A program made the translations under genes and the position numbers. 64,000 nucleotides of DNA, taken from NCBI GenBank assembly GCA_904501755.1, contig CAJGBV010000006.1, forward strand, positions 1-64,000. The letters are read 5' to 3'. The stretch comes from Clostridiaceae bacterium (GTDB taxonomy: Bacteria > Bacillota > Clostridia > Oscillospirales > Acutalibacteraceae). How positions within the stretch are numbered: the first letter of the stretch is position 1; the number at the start of each line of letters is the position of its first letter. The notes beneath the pieces are model-generated. The model was given only the letters and a program-made list of their open reading frames with translations. It ran no database searches and was not told the origin of the DNA. Shown piece after piece: positions 1 through 7,691 of the stretch.

Positions 1-300
1 AAAACAGAAATATTCTATGCCAAGTTTTTTCATAAATTCGAAGCCCGCGTCAACCTTTGCTTTTGCATGAGCCATGGTGCCTTTTTCGGCTCCAAAGGAT
101 TTATCCCCTGTATCACGGCCAAACATATCGGTACCTGCAGCGCAAAGATTATGCCACCATGCCATAGCAAAGGGCAAATGCTCACGCATAGGTTTGCCTA
201 AAATCACACGGTCAGCATCATAGTACTTGAATGAAAACGGATTTTTACTGTTACTGCCTTCGTATTTAATTTTTGGAATGTTTGAAAAAATCTCATTCAT
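1..300 (-). CDS. xylA: Xylose isomerase, N-terminal part (cut by window edge)
   Basis: The reverse strand encodes about 100 residues beginning MNEIFSNIPKIKYEG and continuing through HLPFAMAWWHNL and AAGTDMFGRDT, the hallmark N-terminal segment of class II xylose isomerase. The enzyme converts D-xylose to D-xylulose in the cytoplasm, using divalent metals. The ATG lies 12 bases after the xylB stop, so the two are one operon in the order xylB-xylA. The catalytic metal-binding residues lie beyond the window edge. The match to XylA is strong; completeness of the gene cannot be judged here. Confidence 0.93.
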   Translation of the reverse strand, partial: MNEIFSNIPKIKYEGSNSKNPFSFKYYDADRVILGKPMREHLPFAMAWWHNLCAAGTDMFGRDTGDKSFGAEKGTMAHAKAKVDAGFEFMKKLGIEYFCF

Positions 301-312
301 TTTTTTTATACC

Positions 313-1791
313 TCACTTTATCTTTTTGAATAGCTTTTTCATTGAAGGATATATTTCTTTGAATTTCTTATACTGCTTTTCATAACGCGACGATATATCA
401 GCATCGGGAGTTATCGTCTTTTTAATCGACACAAAAGTATTGGCACATTCCTTAACATTGGCAAATTCTCCGTAACCGACCATGGCAAGCATTGCTGCAC
501 CATAGCCCGGACCCTGCTTAGTCATAGGAATATGAATTTCTACCTTAAGGATGTTGCAAAGTATTTTTTGCCACAACTCCGATTTCGCTCCGCCACCGCA
601 AAGACAACTGTTTTCTATTTTAATGCCTAAAGATTTTGCGATTTCTACGTTATTGCGTATCGCAAAAGCCACGCCCTCGAGCACCGCTTGAAGCATATCA
701 GTGCGGGTTGTATCCATACGCAAGCCCGTAAATGTGCCTCTTGCATCGGTATCGTTAATAGGGCTACGTTCACCCATAAGGTACGGCAAAAAGAAAACAT
801 CATTATTGCCAAGCTTATCGTCGGTTATATTCACCTGCTCTTTATCGTAATCATTGGTTTTCAAAATATCTTCACAAAACCACTTGTTACATGAGGCTGC
901 CGACAAAATGCAACCCATTAGATGATAGCTGCCACTTGCGTGACAGAATGAATGTAGCGCGTTGTTATCGTCTACCGAAAAATTATCCGAAGAAATAAAC
1001 ACTGTTCCCGAAGTGCCGAGCGATATATTACATTTGCCATCTTTGATGGTGCCCGTGCCGATAGCGGCGGCTGCGTTATCTCCCGCTCCGGCAATTACCA
1101 CGATGTTTGCATTGAGATTTAATTCGGCTGCAATATGTGGAAGAACAGCGCCGACCGTTTCAAAACTTTCAAAAAGCGTCGGCATTTGACTTTCGGCGAT
1201 ATTGCAAATTTTAAGCATCTCATCAGACCAACATTTATTTTTCACATCAAGTAAAAGCATACCCGAGGCATCTGAATAGTCGGTGCAGTGCACGCCTGTA
1301 AGCTTATAGTTCAGATAGTCCTTTGGAAGCATAATTTTACTGACTTTCTTAAAGTTTTCGGGCTCATTATTTTTGAGCCATAAAATCTTTGGAGCAGTGA
1401 AACCTGCAAACGCAATGTTTGCCGTCAATTCCGATAGTTTTTGTTTTCCGATAACATTGTTTAGATAATCGGTTTCTTTATCTGTTCTGCTGTCATTCCA
1501 AAGTATTGCAGGGCGGATGATGTTGTCATCTTTATCCAAAACAACAAGCCCGTGCATTTGCCCGCCAATACCAATTCCCTTTACTAACGAAACATCAAAG
1601 GATTTTAAAAGTTCCTTTACGCCAAGTTTAAAGGCATTCCACCAATCTTCCGGGTTTTGCTCACTCCAACCCGGATTTGGAAAGGAAAGCTCATATTCCT
1701 TCGTAATGGTATTTAAAATTTCTCCGTTACTGTTTACAAGCAATAACTTTAAGGCCGATGTTCCAAGGTCTGCGCCTATATAATAATTCAT
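313..1791 (-). CDS. xylB: Xylulokinase
   Basis: FGGY-family sugar kinase of 492 residues that phosphorylates D-xylulose to xylulose-5-phosphate. The N-terminus MNYYIGADLGTSALKLLLV is the ATP-binding phosphate-1 motif; GIGGQMHGLV and ILWNDSRTD follow, and the C-terminal half holds NISLGTSGTVF and CLCGGGAKSELW, the FGGY signature area. I chose the ATG at 1791 rather than an in-frame start 54 bases upstream because AGGAGG sits just before it and the protein then begins at the family's normal N-terminus. It precedes xylA by 12 bases and is divergent from an AraC regulator that probably controls it. Confidence 0.95.
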   Translation of the reverse strand: MNYYIGADLGTSALKLLLVNSNGEILNTITKEYELSFPNPGWSEQNPEDWWNAFKLGVKELLKSFDVSLVKGIGIGGQMHGLVVLDKDDNIIRPAILWNDSRTDKETDYLNNVIGKQKLSELTANIAFAGFTAPKILWLKNNEPENFKKVSKIMLPKDYLNYKLTGVHCTDYSDASGMLLLDVKNKCWSDEMLKICNIAESQMPTLFESFETVGAVLPHIAAELNLNANIVVIAGAGDNAAAAIGTGTIKDGKCNISLGTSGTVFISSDNFSVDDNNALHSFCHASGSYHLMGCILSAASCNKWFCEDILKTNDYDKEQVNITDDKLGNNDVFFLPYLMGERSPINDTDARGTFTGLRMDTTRTDMLQAVLEGVAFAIRNNVEIAKSLGIKIENSCLCGGGAKSELWQKILCNILKVEIHIPMTKQGPGYGAAMLAMVGYGEFANVKECANTFVSIKKTITPDADISSRYEKQYKKFKEIYPSMKKLFKKIK

Positions 1792-1829
1792 AAACTCCCT
1801 CCTGTTAATTATATTGTAGAGGATTGAAT

Positions 1830-1858
1830 TTGACTTTTCTCGCAATATTGACTATAAT
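1830..1858 (+). promoter_or_regulatory. Promoter of the AraC regulator gene
   Basis: TTGACT at 1830-1835 and TATAAT at 1853-1858 with a 17-base spacer. The -10 box lies inside the palindrome, which suggests autoregulation. Confidence 0.65.
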
Positions 1859-1872
1859 ATATAGACAATATT
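1844..1872. promoter_or_regulatory. 29-bp palindrome in the xyl divergent region (likely operator)
   Basis: AATATTGACTATA, a three-base centre, then TATAGACAATATT: an almost perfect dyad between xylB and the AraC gene. It covers the -10 box of the AraC gene promoter, so a bound regulator would block or remodel both divergent promoters. Identification as an operator is inference. Confidence 0.55.
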
Positions 1873-1890
1873 CGACTTTTGGAGGATTGT

Positions 1891-2661
1891 ATGTTTTACG
1901 AATTCAATCACTTAGGCTCGCCCGATTATTTAAAAATTGAAAAAAACAAGGATTTCAGTTTTCCTCCGCATCTACACCAATGTTTTGAGATTATCATAAT
2001 TCTTTCAGGGCAGATGAAAGTTATTGTGGACGGAAAAAAGTTTGTTTTAGATAAAAATCAAGCTTTGCTATTATTTCCCAATCAAATTCATGAATTGGAA
2101 TCAACCAATAGCGAGCATGTTCTATGTATTTTTTCACCGAAACTTGTACAAGCGTACGCCACCAAACTTACCGGTAAAATCCCCACAAATAACAAATTTT
2201 GTCCTGACGGGTATCTGATTGACGCGCTTGAAAAACTTAACATATCTTCATCGTCTGCCGAAAAAAAGGGGGTTTTATACTCTTTGTGCGGACAATTTGA
2301 TAAATCGGCGGAGTATGTTGAAAAAAACGCAGACAGTGAAAAACTGCTTTACAAAATGTTTTCATTTGTTGAGAATAACTTTAGTGGCGAATGTTCTCTT
2401 TCTAAATTATCCGATATAACAGGATACAATTATTCCTATCTATCACGCCATTTCAAAAAGACCATCGGCATTTCATTCACCACCTATGTGAACCACTATC
2501 GACTTAGTCACGCCTGCTACCTTATGGAAAATACAGAGAATTCCATTCTACAATGTGCATACGATAGCGGTTTTGAATCTTTGCGAAACTTCAACCGCAG
2601 TTTTAAAGAAAACTTTAAAATCACACCAATGCAATACCGAAAAAATTTAAAAGCGAGGTGA
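1891..2661 (+). CDS. AraC-family transcriptional regulator (probable xyl regulator)
   Basis: 256 residues. The N-terminal half is a cupin-type effector domain (FPPHLHQCFEIIIILSG, then LLFPNQIHELES). The C-terminal 100 residues form the double helix-turn-helix of AraC proteins: LSKLSDITGYNYSYLSRHFK, then CAYDSGFESLRNFNRSFKE and TPMQYRKN. The ATG at 1891 is preceded by GGAGG at 1881-1885; an upstream TTG in frame is less likely. It is divergent from xylBA, so it probably senses xylose or a related sugar and controls that operon. The last codons and the TGA stop fall inside a hairpin repeat. Confidence 0.88.
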   Translation: MFYEFNHLGSPDYLKIEKNKDFSFPPHLHQCFEIIIILSGQMKVIVDGKKFVLDKNQALLLFPNQIHELESTNSEHVLCIFSPKLVQAYATKLTGKIPTNNKFCPDGYLIDALEKLNISSSSAEKKGVLYSLCGQFDKSAEYVEKNADSEKLLYKMFSFVENNFSGECSLSKLSDITGYNYSYLSRHFKKTIGISFTTYVNHYRLSHACYLMENTENSILQCAYDSGFESLRNFNRSFKENFKITPMQYRKNLKAR

Positions 2662-2677
2662 ATTCACCTCGCTTTTG
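2649..2677. terminator. Bidirectional hairpin terminator, copy 1 of a repeated element
   Basis: Stem GCGAGGTG/CACCTCGC around AATT with A- and T-runs on either side. It serves the AraC gene on the plus strand and the kinase gene on the minus strand. The regulator's stop codon lies in the left arm. Confidence 0.75.
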
Positions 2678-2688
2678 CTATGTATAAA
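2650..2688. repeat. 39-bp hairpin repeat, copy 1
   Basis: AAAGCGAGGTGAATTCACC, CTCGCTTTT and CTATGTATAAA recur at 5485-5524 in the same orientation, with one base inserted and one substituted. Identity continues about 12 bases past the hairpin, more than convergence of terminators would need. Confidence 0.7.
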
Positions 2689-2730
2689 AACTGCACCGGT
2701 ACTGACTATTTTACAGTTTGCCCTATACTT

Positions 2731-3798
2731 TTATTCTGATATTGAAATAGAAATATCACAACGTTTTTTTACCTGCATTTTTTCAAAATATATTTCTTCA
2801 AGTGGTATCCATTCATTAAAGAAACGTTTTGCTAATTGCGGGAAATTACGTTTTTCAATCCGTTTTTTCTGTAACTGTGTAGGAACATCCAAAAAAACTG
2901 AATAGTCATAATATTTTGAAAAATGAGTATGCATTGAATACACGCCTTCGATTATGATTAGCTTTTTGGGAACTATTTTTACTGCCGGTGTAATGGTCAT
3001 TGTTGAACAATCGAATTTTCTGTAATTGATCGTTTTATTTTCACTTAATGGTATGAGAATTTCTTTTAAAAATCGCTCTCGGTCAATATTTCCGCCAATT
3101 TCCTCATATCTTTCAGGGGTCCGTTGTTCCGGTCGCAAAAAGAAATCGTCTATATGAAAAACAGTACAATCATATAGTTCTTCAAACATTTTGCTTAATG
3201 TGGTTTTGCCACTTGCACTTCCGCCATCAATGGCAACCACTACCTTTTTTTCTTTAAGTAATCTATCTATTTTTGAAAAAAGTGGCAAGAAAGGTATATA
3301 TCTATTTGATATAACACGGTACATCGGATTGTAGTTTTTATGAAATTTATCCGAATGATGAATTGCCGAAAAACCTCTGTTTCTCCATTGCTTTATTGCT
3401 TTTTCAAATTCGTCTGAAGAAAAAGGTAGTTTATTTTCTTGCACAAGCTTTGTTGCAACCTGAATTTTTTCTTCTAATTTTGATAGACCGTCAGGCTCGT
3501 TTTTTGCAGATTTAAAAAATAGTTTGCCAAAGGTTTCGGCAGTTAAACCGCTTTTCAAAAAAGAAAGAGGTACACGACTGTATTCGCCGTCAAGACGCTC
3601 AATCAAGTTTTCGCAGTTAAAATCACAGTCTTTACTTTCGCCATTGATATAGTCAATAGCTGAATTCAAGTCTGTTATCAAGTGTTCGCAGCCAAATGCA
3701 CTTTGATAGATATATTTCAAGATATCCTGAATTTGCAAATCGGGATATCTTTGATAATGCTTTATCAATAGTTCATGAGTTCTCCCGTGTTGTTCCAT
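2731..3798 (-). CDS. Uridine-kinase-like P-loop kinase with an extra N-terminal domain
   Basis: 355 residues. Residues 1 to about 170 form a charged domain I do not recognise. From about residue 185 there is a kinase of the uridine kinase/pantothenate kinase/phosphoribulokinase superfamily: Walker A GGSASGKT at about 192-199, then CTVFHIDDFFL, and KLIIIEGVYSMH resembling the Walker B strand. The ATG at 3798 is preceded by GGAGA; a TTG four codons upstream is less likely. The gene follows the ECF S-component gene by 13 bases and shares its leader, so it may phosphorylate the imported compound. Whether the substrate is uridine, a vitamin or something else cannot be told from sequence. Confidence 0.75.
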   Translation of the reverse strand: MEQHGRTHELLIKHYQRYPDLQIQDILKYIYQSAFGCEHLITDLNSAIDYINGESKDCDFNCENLIERLDGEYSRVPLSFLKSGLTAETFGKLFFKSAKNEPDGLSKLEEKIQVATKLVQENKLPFSSDEFEKAIKQWRNRGFSAIHHSDKFHKNYNPMYRVISNRYIPFLPLFSKIDRLLKEKKVVVAIDGGSASGKTTLSKMFEELYDCTVFHIDDFFLRPEQRTPERYEEIGGNIDRERFLKEILIPLSENKTINYRKFDCSTMTITPAVKIVPKKLIIIEGVYSMHTHFSKYYDYSVFLDVPTQLQKKRIEKRNFPQLAKRFFNEWIPLEEIYFEKMQVKKRCDISISISE

Positions 3799-3811
3799 AG
3801 TAATCTCCAAC

Positions 3812-4351
3812 TTAATCTTTTAAATTTAATATTTTCGGGTTATCAAGAAACATTACAAAAATAGGAATCAATACAATTTGGATAATAATTCCCGGTATTG
3901 CATTTGTGAATGCGCCTGCAATAAGTGCAGTAAAAGTAAAGCCGCTTCCATTGATGCCCATAAAAATATACATTGCAATACCCCAAATAATTCTGCCGAC
4001 AAGCATAGCGGTAAGCAGTGAAACATAAATATATGGTTTCTTGGGAGGCAGTAATTTGTGCATAAGTCCTGCAATTGCACCATAAGTGGCAAGTTCGAAT
4101 GTCATACAAACGGCTGTTGGGAAAAGTGGTGGCATTCCAAGGGTGAGAGAACGGAATAATGGAGCGATAAAACCTACCGCTAATCCCCAAGGCCAACCAC
4201 AAATAAAACCGCAAAGCAAAACAGGAATATGTAATGGACATAACATAGAACCAATTTCGGGAATTTGTCCTGTCAGAAACGGCATAACGTAAGCAAGAGC
4301 CAAAAAAAGAGCGGCAAGTATCATTTTTAAGATGTTGTTTTTAGTTTTCAT
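3812..4351 (-). CDS. ECF transporter S component (ligand unknown)
   Basis: 179 residues, hydrophobic, with about five or six membrane segments. The central stretch (CPLHIPVLLCGFICGWPWG, IAPLFRSLTLGMPPLFP) is typical of substrate-binding S components of energy-coupling-factor vitamin transporters in Clostridia. Such proteins bind one small molecule and join a shared EcfAA'T module, not seen here. It is the first gene of a two-gene operon with a kinase, behind a leader containing a terminator. Pantothenate, a nucleoside or another vitamin are possible ligands; I cannot choose among them. Confidence 0.8.
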   Translation of the reverse strand: MKTKNNILKMILAALFLALAYVMPFLTGQIPEIGSMLCPLHIPVLLCGFICGWPWGLAVGFIAPLFRSLTLGMPPLFPTAVCMTFELATYGAIAGLMHKLLPPKKPYIYVSLLTAMLVGRIIWGIAMYIFMGINGSGFTFTALIAGAFTNAIPGIIIQIVLIPIFVMFLDNPKILNLKD

Positions 4352-4370
4352 AAAAAATTCCTTTCCGAAG

Positions 4371-4404
4371 AAAAAAGCGTCATTATCCCTTCAGAGATAA
4401 TGAC
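4371..4404 (-). terminator. Leader terminator ahead of the S-component gene (attenuator)
   Basis: On the minus strand GTCATTATC and GATAATGAC form a nine-base-pair stem followed by GC and six T. It lies within the 5' leader, 20 bases before the start codon, so it can end transcription before the gene. An overlapping small hairpin ATGAC-AGT-GTCAT (4400-4412) competes for the left arm. Confidence 0.65.
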
Positions 4405-4486
4405 ACTGTCATAGTATGGTTCAAATATTAGTATTTTAGAATGTGATAAGAGGAAAATTCTTCTTTTGTGCCATCTTTCTGAATAC
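4405..4486 (-). promoter_or_regulatory. Candidate riboswitch-like leader (unknown class)
   Basis: About 80 nt of transcribed leader lies between the predicted start site near 4486 and the attenuator hairpin. It does not show the conserved cores of the TPP, FMN, preQ1-I, preQ1-II or THF riboswitches that I can recognise. Ligand-controlled attenuation is inferred from the promoter-leader-terminator-ORF arrangement and the vitamin-transporter type of the gene. Confidence 0.4.
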
Positions 4487-4492
4487 CAAATA

Positions 4493-4521
4493 ATTATATC
4501 CTAAAGATTAAACAATGTCAA
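4493..4521 (-). promoter_or_regulatory. Consensus promoter of the S-component/kinase operon
   Basis: TTGACA (4516-4521) and TATAAT (4493-4498) on the minus strand, spacer 17: a perfect SigA consensus. Such a strong promoter with an internal terminator suggests that control is mainly at the RNA level. Confidence 0.8.
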
Positions 4522-4580
4522 TTATTTGAGGTATCAATTATTGTGGGCATACAATTAAAAAGGAATTTTTCTGCATATAC

Positions 4581-4608
4581 TTGAAGTTTGTGTGATATTT
4601 GATATAAT
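4581..4608 (+). promoter_or_regulatory. Promoter of the DUF368 gene
   Basis: TTGAAG at 4581 and TATAAT at 4603-4608 with a 16-base spacer, 30 bases before the start codon. Confidence 0.6.
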
Positions 4609-4638
4609 ATGTAATTAGTATATAGTGTGAGGTGTTTT

Positions 4639-5469
4639 ATGAAATCGTTTTTCTATCGGGTCCTCTGTGGTTTTTGCTTGGGAATAAGTGTATTCGCACC
4701 GGGAATTAGCGGAAGTATAATGGCTATTATTATGGGTATATATAATAAGCTTCTTGATATAGCTTCCAATCCTTTGAAAAAAATTAAGAAAAACTTTATG
4801 TTTCTATTGCCCTTAGGTATAGGTGCTGTAATAAGTTTGATTTTATTTATACTTGTGTTCAGCTACCTTTTTGAAACCTATGAAAAAGCTGTATTTATGC
4901 TGTTTATAGGACTTATAGTAGGAAATCTGCCTATGGTTTATAAGGAAGCCATAAAAAGCAAGTTTAAATGGCATTACATCTTGGGCACTATTGTGGCATT
5001 TGCCGTGGCCTTTGTGGTAGGAATAATGAGCGAGGGCGAAGCACAGGTACAGGGTACTTATGAAAATAGCAACCTGATTTACATTGCTTTAAGTGGAGCT
5101 TTGGCAGGAGCTGCAAGTCTTGTGCCCGGTATGAGCGTTTCTATGATACTTATTGTCATGGGTGTTTATGACTATCTTATCGCAGCAGCTAAAGCTATCG
5201 ACATAGTTACCATAGCTGTTGTGGGAGTGGCGTTTGTTCTTTCAATGATATTATCTTCAAGGCTGATTAAATTTGTTTTTGAAAAATACAGCGGTATGGC
5301 ACATTTTATGGTATTAGGCTTTTTGACCGGCTCTGTTGGAGGAATTTTCTTTACCTTGCCAAAAGACGGTTCGAATTTAGCCGGAATAATTATGCTTGTT
5401 ATCGGTTTGGTAATTTCGTTATTATTTGTATACCTTGGAAAAAAAGTTAATATTGATAATAAAGACTGA
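4639..5469 (+). CDS. DUF368 family membrane protein (PopT-like undecaprenyl phosphate translocase)
   Basis: 276 residues with about eight membrane segments. The two pseudo-repeated motifs of the family are visible: GISVFAPGISGSIMAIIMGIY near the N-terminus and AGAASLVPGMSVSMILIVMG in the middle, consistent with internal duplication. DUF368 proteins in other bacteria have been shown to return undecaprenyl phosphate across the membrane for cell-wall and polysaccharide synthesis. The ATG at 4639 follows GAGGTG; an upstream in-frame GTG overlaps that ribosome site and is rejected. It is monocistronic and ends before copy 2 of the hairpin repeat. Family assignment is firm, activity is inferred. 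Confidence 0.85.
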   Translation: MKSFFYRVLCGFCLGISVFAPGISGSIMAIIMGIYNKLLDIASNPLKKIKKNFMFLLPLGIGAVISLILFILVFSYLFETYEKAVFMLFIGLIVGNLPMVYKEAIKSKFKWHYILGTIVAFAVAFVVGIMSEGEAQVQGTYENSNLIYIALSGALAGAASLVPGMSVSMILIVMGVYDYLIAAAKAIDIVTIAVVGVAFVLSMILSSRLIKFVFEKYSGMAHFMVLGFLTGSVGGIFFTLPKDGSNLAGIIMLVIGLVISLLFVYLGKKVNIDNKD

Positions 5470-5484
5470 TAAAAAACAATAGAC

Positions 5485-5524
5485 AAAGCGAGGTGAATTT
5501 CACCTCGCTTTTACTATGTATAAA
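5485..5524. repeat. 40-bp hairpin repeat, copy 2 (also a terminator)
   Basis: Near-identical to 2650-2688. Stem GCGAGGTG/CACCTCGC followed by TTTT, then CTATGTATAAA. It probably terminates the DUF368 gene and, from the other side, the glycyl radical enzyme gene ending at 5544. Confidence 0.7.
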
Positions 5525-5543
5525 TCGTCACAAAGCTCTAATG

Positions 5544-7553
5544 TTATATACTATACTCTGTTCGGTTTAAAATAGCGATTTGTTGCCATTTTGGTAGACT
5601 GGTAAAATACTCGCTGAAGCCGTAAAGGCGTACTGTAAGGCTTTTATATTTATCGGGATTTACCATAGCATCGTTTAAGGTTTCTCGGTCTATCACGCTT
5701 ATTCCAACATGGAAACCTCCCATCTGGAAATAAGAAACAACCAAAGCCTGAAGTATTTCGGGACGCATTTTTTGCGAAAAGGTTAAATTGAGTCCACCTG
5801 TTACTGTACGGTCGAAAGGTAATTTGGAAAGACTTTTAAGTAAAGCGGTAATACCACTTTTGTCCGCCCCGTATGTAGGAGATTGATTTTCGCTGAATGG
5901 CTCACCCGCTTTTCTTCCGTTAGGGGTAGCGCCCACTTCGAATTTTGAGCTATTTTCCCGTTCTAACGAGTAAAAGCCTGCCGCTAAATGATGATTATCC
6001 CTATGCTCCACGGCATCCACGGCATCCAAAAATACATTTCCTGCCATAACAGTATAGCGGTCAATGTCTGTATCGTTACCAAACATAGTAAAGTTTTTGA
6101 TTTCTTCTAAAAGCTCCTCATTGTTTTCGTAATTATTTTTAATGATTTCAGCAAACTCACAGTAGCTGTACCGTTTTTCTTTAAATACAAGCTTATCAAT
6201 AACCATTAGCGAATCACCGATAGTCGCAACACCTGGGCAGAAAATATTTAAAACATTGTATTTTGCATTTGAGTCGCAGGCATAACGACACTCTACGGTG
6301 CTGTCTGAAAGCAAAAGCGAATCAAGAACAAATAATCTTCTCGCTCTTTCTTGGTCAAAACCTTTTTGGGTAGTATCTACGTAGTTTTGAATATCTGACT
6401 TGAGCGCGTTTTTAAAAGCATAAAGCAGCTCATCAAGAGAGTTATATTCATTTTTATGAAAAACCTCAAGAAATATCTGCGGTACAGGAGTAAAATATTC
6501 AAGGCGGAAGGAATGAAAATTCAAATCAAAGGTGCAACAGGCAGAGTATGTAAAGTCTTTTGCAACCTCTTTCTCAATTCCTTTATCTATAAGAGCTTCA
6601 ACAATTTGTGAATAGTTATAAATATTCATTTTATCGGTGAGTACCGACAAAGCGTTAAAAACATCTTTTGCAAACTGCTCATTGGTATCAGGCTTCAATA
6701 ATACGGTAATTTGCGGCTGTGCCATATTATTAAGCTTTGCAGCCTCCAGAACTACAGATGAGAAAACATTGGGGGTTTCACCGCCTATGTTTACATATTG
6801 TTTTGAAGCTTGACAAAGTACAGGCTTGCACTTGTAATTATGGGTGTTTCTACCGCATATTTCGTTGGTTTTTATAAAGAAGCCTGCTAATAATTCAGTA
6901 AGTTCTTCTTTTGTTTTGCCGTTTTTTACGGCATCCTCATAAAATGGGAGCATATACTGGTCAAATCTGCCGAAAGCGTAATCGCGAGAGCCAACATAAC
7001 AGCTTGCAATCATATGAATAAGCCAAATAGACTGTAGTGCAGAATAGAAATCATAGGCAGGTTCAAAAGGAACAACTTTAAGTGCTTGCGCCATCTTTGA
7101 ACCCCCTTTTTCCTCGGCTGCTTTCGAGTATCTTTGTGCATAGTCCTTTATTGCCTTTACTACAATTTCTGCATTTCTTGCAAAGGAAAAAGATTTTGTG
7201 TCACCTTTTTTAGTGGCATTAGACTTAATCTCCTCTAATATTCCTTTAAGACCCACCTTGAGGAGCTTTTCATAATCAAAGCTCATATGTCCAACAGAAA
7301 ATAAAAGCCAGTTTGGAGCTTTCATATTCTCATCGGGCAGCGCTTCAACCACGCGACCTGCAAAGTAATCATAGTCGAGTATTGGAGTTGATACTTCACC
7401 GAGTATTTTGGATAGAATTATGGCGTATTTATCATCGCTTTTGTAATCTGCCATTTCTAATTCAAGGCGAGAAAGAATTCGTTCCCTTTCAATGAAACAT
7501 GCTTTATTGTCCGATTCGAAAACTAATTTTTTTAATATCGAAAGATTTCCCAT
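5544..7553 (-). CDS. Divergent pyruvate-formate-lyase-like glycyl radical enzyme
   Basis: 669 residues, shorter than the usual 740-790 of pyruvate formate-lyase. Residues 338-340 read ACC, like the adjacent catalytic cysteines of PFL rather than the GCVE of dehydratases. The C-terminus TVRLYGFSEYF with Gly at about 645 matches the glycyl radical loop (normally RVSGY), and SLPKWQQIAILNRTE resembles the PFL tail. Start ATG at 7553 with GAGGG upstream. It has its own promoter and no adjacent activating enzyme; the only activase in the window is 43 kb away. Substrate unknown: a 2-ketoacid lyase is possible, but the changed glycine loop leaves activity uncertain. Confidence 0.78.
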   Translation of the reverse strand: MGNLSILKKLVFESDNKACFIERERILSRLELEMADYKSDDKYAIILSKILGEVSTPILDYDYFAGRVVEALPDENMKAPNWLLFSVGHMSFDYEKLLKVGLKGILEEIKSNATKKGDTKSFSFARNAEIVVKAIKDYAQRYSKAAEEKGGSKMAQALKVVPFEPAYDFYSALQSIWLIHMIASCYVGSRDYAFGRFDQYMLPFYEDAVKNGKTKEELTELLAGFFIKTNEICGRNTHNYKCKPVLCQASKQYVNIGGETPNVFSSVVLEAAKLNNMAQPQITVLLKPDTNEQFAKDVFNALSVLTDKMNIYNYSQIVEALIDKGIEKEVAKDFTYSACCTFDLNFHSFRLEYFTPVPQIFLEVFHKNEYNSLDELLYAFKNALKSDIQNYVDTTQKGFDQERARRLFVLDSLLLSDSTVECRYACDSNAKYNVLNIFCPGVATIGDSLMVIDKLVFKEKRYSYCEFAEIIKNNYENNEELLEEIKNFTMFGNDTDIDRYTVMAGNVFLDAVDAVEHRDNHHLAAGFYSLERENSSKFEVGATPNGRKAGEPFSENQSPTYGADKSGITALLKSLSKLPFDRTVTGGLNLTFSQKMRPEILQALVVSYFQMGGFHVGISVIDRETLNDAMVNPDKYKSLTVRLYGFSEYFTSLPKWQQIAILNRTEYSI

Positions 7554-7594
7554 AACTAATCCCTCTTATCTGCTTTAGCAAATGCCTAATTATA

Positions 7595-7623
7595 ATTTTA
7601 GCACCAGCTATAATTCATGTCAA
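7595..7623 (-). promoter_or_regulatory. Promoter of the glycyl radical enzyme gene
   Basis: TTGACA (7618-7623) and TAAAAT (7595-7600) on the minus strand, spacer 17. Confidence 0.7.
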
Positions 7624-7668
7624 CAAAAACAGCACCATAGGAGTTAGATTCATTCCTATGGTGCTGTA
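7622..7668 (-). terminator. Terminator of the surface polysaccharide operon
   Basis: ACAGCACCATAGGA/TCCTATGGTGCTGT, a 14-bp stem followed on the minus strand by GTTTTTG. It separates the polysaccharide operon from the next gene. Confidence 0.85.
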
Positions 7669-7691
7669 TATTATATATTCTGTTTATTTTG

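Noticed and set aside
4405..4500. Known riboswitch (TPP, FMN, preQ1 or THF) upstream of the S component
   Set aside because: I looked for the conserved cores and did not find them; kept only as an unknown leader.
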